From the NCBI GenBank assembly GCA_030619425.1, contig JAUXBJ010000064.1:1-7638 (forward strand): DNA of 7,638 nt. Direction: 5' to 3'. Position numbers and translations under genes: made by a program. The DNA is from a bacterium (lineage in GTDB: Bacteria > Zixibacteria > MSB-5A5 > GN15 > FEB-12). The notes beneath the pieces were generated by a model. It did no database searches, was not told the DNA's origin, and saw only the letters and a program-made list of their open reading frames with translations. Shown here piece by piece: positions 6,861-7,638 of the stretch (the stretch's first letter is position 1; every line of letters begins with the position of its first letter).

Positions 6861-7007
6861 ATGCTGTGGGCGGCAGACGTCCTCGTCTGCCCCGTGGGCG
6901 GCTTTAGCGACTATATCCCGCTTTACAAGGGCGACAAAGAGACACTGATAAGCTCAATCCAGCGCATCAAAGATGTTTCCCGTAAAATCCTTGACGCCTT
7001 GGCATAG
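6861..7007 (+). pseudogene. Probable C-terminal remnant of an unidentified gene
   Basis: The last roughly 35 codons before the TAG (7005-7007) read like a genuine protein end: GGFSDYIPLYKGDK, then ETLISSIQRIKDVSRKILDA. They show good codon character and an amphipathic helix, and an intrinsic terminator follows directly. Upstream the frame passes through the palindromic repeat and then loses protein-like character; the only in-frame ATG (6861) has no SD. I read it as the tail of a gene whose body has been deleted or disrupted. A real 48-aa peptide from the ATG is the alternative. The parent family is not recognised. Confidence 0.4.
6866..6902. repeat. 20-bp palindrome flanked by 9-bp direct repeats
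   Basis: GGCAGACG (6872-6879) and CGTCTGCC (6884-6891) are perfect inverted repeats around TCCT. The pair lies between two exact copies of GTGGGCGGC (6866-6874 and 6894-6902), so the repeat period is 28 bases. This form is typical of small dispersed intergenic repeats of REP type. A 28-base insertion or duplication would also shift any reading frame it entered. Whether it recurs in the genome cannot be seen here. Confidence 0.6.
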
Positions 7008-7023
7008 GGGATTGCGAAATCCC
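7008..7023 (+). other. Small hairpin directly after the remnant's stop codon
   Basis: GGGATT (7008-7013) pairs with AATCCC (7018-7023) around a GCGA tetraloop of GNRA type. No U-run follows. It lies just before the intrinsic terminator and could stabilise an mRNA 3' end. Confidence 0.4.
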
Positions 7024-7031
7024 ATTTATTG

Positions 7032-7055
7032 AAACCGCCGGAGACGGCGGTTTTT
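7032..7055 (+). terminator. Intrinsic terminator after the gene remnant
   Basis: AAACCGCCG (7032-7040) and CGGCGGTTT (7045-7053) form a perfect 9-bp stem with a GAGA (GNRA) tetraloop. The U-run TTTTT spans 7051-7055. Read leftward it also has T residues after the stem only through the stem's own AAA, so it is chiefly a rightward terminator. Confidence 0.85.
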
Positions 7056-7058
7056 CCT

Positions 7059-7087
7059 TTGTAGAAGGCGAAACACTTTTCTATATT
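7059..7087 (+). promoter_or_regulatory. Promoter predicting a leaderless transcript
   Basis: TTGTAG (7059-7064), a 17-base spacer and TATATT (7082-7087). With the usual 6-7 base discriminator, transcription would start at 7094-7095, on the A of the ATG of the following gene. That gene has no SD. Confidence 0.45.
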
Positions 7088-7094
7088 GTGGCTC

Positions 7095-7445
7095 ATGAGT
7101 AAGAAAAAGGACACTAAAACCGAGTTGCTTTCAAAGGTACTTCGGGAGCTTGAGTCTCCTGATAATTTCCCCGTTTGGATTGTCATTATTGAAATCAAGA
7201 AAATGACAGATGGTCTTAAGATGATGCTGGCACACATATATGACCGAGACCATTTGGAATACCAGGCCAGTGTCACCGCCTCCATTGACGAATCAGATAA
7301 GAAGTGGATTCAGAAGAAAGCAGGCGCAAGCGAGTATTGTGTCATCACCTTTTCAGGGAGAGAGAAGAACTTCTTTGAAAAGTTGAATGATTTTGTCGGC
7401 CGTAGTTTTACTGAAGGTAAGTTACAGGATTTCTGGCCTTTCTGA
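7095..7445 (+). CDS. Unrecognised 116-aa protein
   Basis: I do not recognise this protein. I prefer the ATG at 7095 to the TTG at 7086, because the TTG lies inside the likely -10 box. The product is Lys/Glu-rich, has no signal peptide or membrane segment, and is probably cytoplasmic. A helical N-terminus (TKTELLSKVLRELESP) is followed by likely beta strands (FPVWIVIIEIKK, then LKMMLAHIYDRDHLEYQASV), a second half with YCVITFSG, a helix EKNFFEKLNDFVGRSF, and the C-terminus DFWPF. The alternating strand/helix pattern suggests a small alpha/beta fold. GC content across 7141-7380 is about 43% by hand count, clearly below the genes to the left, which fits horizontal acquisition. No SD is seen and the promoter predicts a leaderless mRNA. 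No terminator follows. The ORF looks real from its protein-like sequence. Confidence 0.65.
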   Translation: MSKKKDTKTELLSKVLRELESPDNFPVWIVIIEIKKMTDGLKMMLAHIYDRDHLEYQASVTASIDESDKKWIQKKAGASEYCVITFSGREKNFFEKLNDFVGRSFTEGKLQDFWPF

Positions 7446-7485
7446 ATCTGGTCTCACTTGGTGTGATGTATGTAGTTTTGCTGTC

Positions 7486-7515
7486 TTGGATTTAGACCCT
7501 TGCGTATCCTATAAA
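7486..7515 (+). promoter_or_regulatory. Possible promoter of the last gene
   Basis: A good -10, TATAAA (7510-7515), has only a partial -35, TTGGAT (7486-7491), 18 bases upstream. The surrounding 7501-7560 is strongly AT-rich (17 G or C in 60), as expected of a promoter and leader. Confidence 0.4.
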
Positions 7516-7562
7516 GAACCTCCTTACTAAAAAGTTAATCTTTAATTATAGGAGAAACAAAA

Positions 7563-7638
7563 ATGATTGAAGAACCTGAGCGGGATGACAAGGATATTTT
7601 CGAACAGAAGAAGAATCTACAGATTGAGCTGCAAAAAA
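7563..7638 (+). CDS. Start of an unidentified gene (3' partial)
   Basis: ATG at 7563 follows the SD AGGAGA (7550-7555), with 8 bases between the GGAG core and the start. Twenty-five codons are visible before the window ends. The peptide opens MIEEPERDDKDIFEQKKNLQ and is highly charged, likely helical and cytoplasmic. It is too short for family assignment. The strong SD and the promoter-like sequence upstream make it likely to be a genuine gene. It shares the AT-rich composition of the preceding gene and may be part of the same accessory segment. Confidence 0.6.
   Translation, partial: MIEEPERDDKDIFEQKKNLQIELQK

Noticed and set aside
6745..6948. 67-codon open frame in the gap
   Set aside because: Starts inside the regulator's promoter, has no SD, and its Cys/Arg/Ser-rich translation looks like out-of-frame GC-rich sequence; the protein-like tail lies in a different frame.
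7454..7466. TCAC-TTGGT-GTGA inverted repeat after the 116-aa gene as a terminator or operator
   Set aside because: The stem is only 4 bp with no U-run directly after it; too weak to call.
7520..7554. Pairing of CTCCT (7520-7524) with the SD AGGAG (7550-7554) as a translational switch
   Set aside because: Only 5 bp across a 25-base AT-rich loop, and the predicted transcription start near 7522 would leave out part of the upstream arm.

Overview
The window looks like chromosomal sequence of a Gram-negative-type bacterium, most plausibly from the FCB group or a related uncultivated lineage such as candidate phylum Zixibacteria. That placement is inference. It rests on a DUF2723/TMEM260-like O-mannosyltransferase, a Gln-rich coiled-coil protein with a conserved C-terminal block coupled to a secreted TPR protein, moderately high GC on the left, and SD-led TTG starts. 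No rRNA, tRNA, CRISPR array or complete mobile element is visible.

Left block, 1-2905 (+): the 3' end of a gene for a long coiled-coil protein (open at the window edge) overlaps by 4 bp an exported 613-aa TPR-repeat protein. The two are translationally coupled and probably work together at the cell envelope. A small gene for an 82-aa membrane protein (3150-2902, -) runs convergently into the TPR gene, so that the two stop codons overlap.

Centre, 3151-6202: a compact divergent promoter region has back-to-back -10 elements and a terminator-like hairpin. It drives the small membrane protein leftward and a 946-aa multi-pass membrane glycosyltransferase rightward. The glycosyltransferase has a DUF2723 membrane domain and a TPR-like tail, starts at TTG behind a strong SD, and is followed by a very good intrinsic terminator.

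Right block, 6218-7638: a 159-aa regulator (MerR/excisionase-type HTH joined to a DUF2087 domain) lies on the minus strand with a consensus -35 and two 10-bp direct repeats just upstream. The 397-base gap that follows holds a palindrome flanked by 9-bp direct repeats, the apparent C-terminal end of a lost or degraded gene, and an intrinsic terminator. After it the composition drops to about 43% GC. There follow an unrecognised 116-aa protein whose promoter predicts a leaderless mRNA, and the first 25 codons of another gene. This end looks accessory or horizontally acquired.

I see no complete, clearly new multi-gene system. The most interesting points are the regulator with its tandem upstream repeats, the repeat-containing gene remnant, and the promoter architecture in front of the glycosyltransferase.
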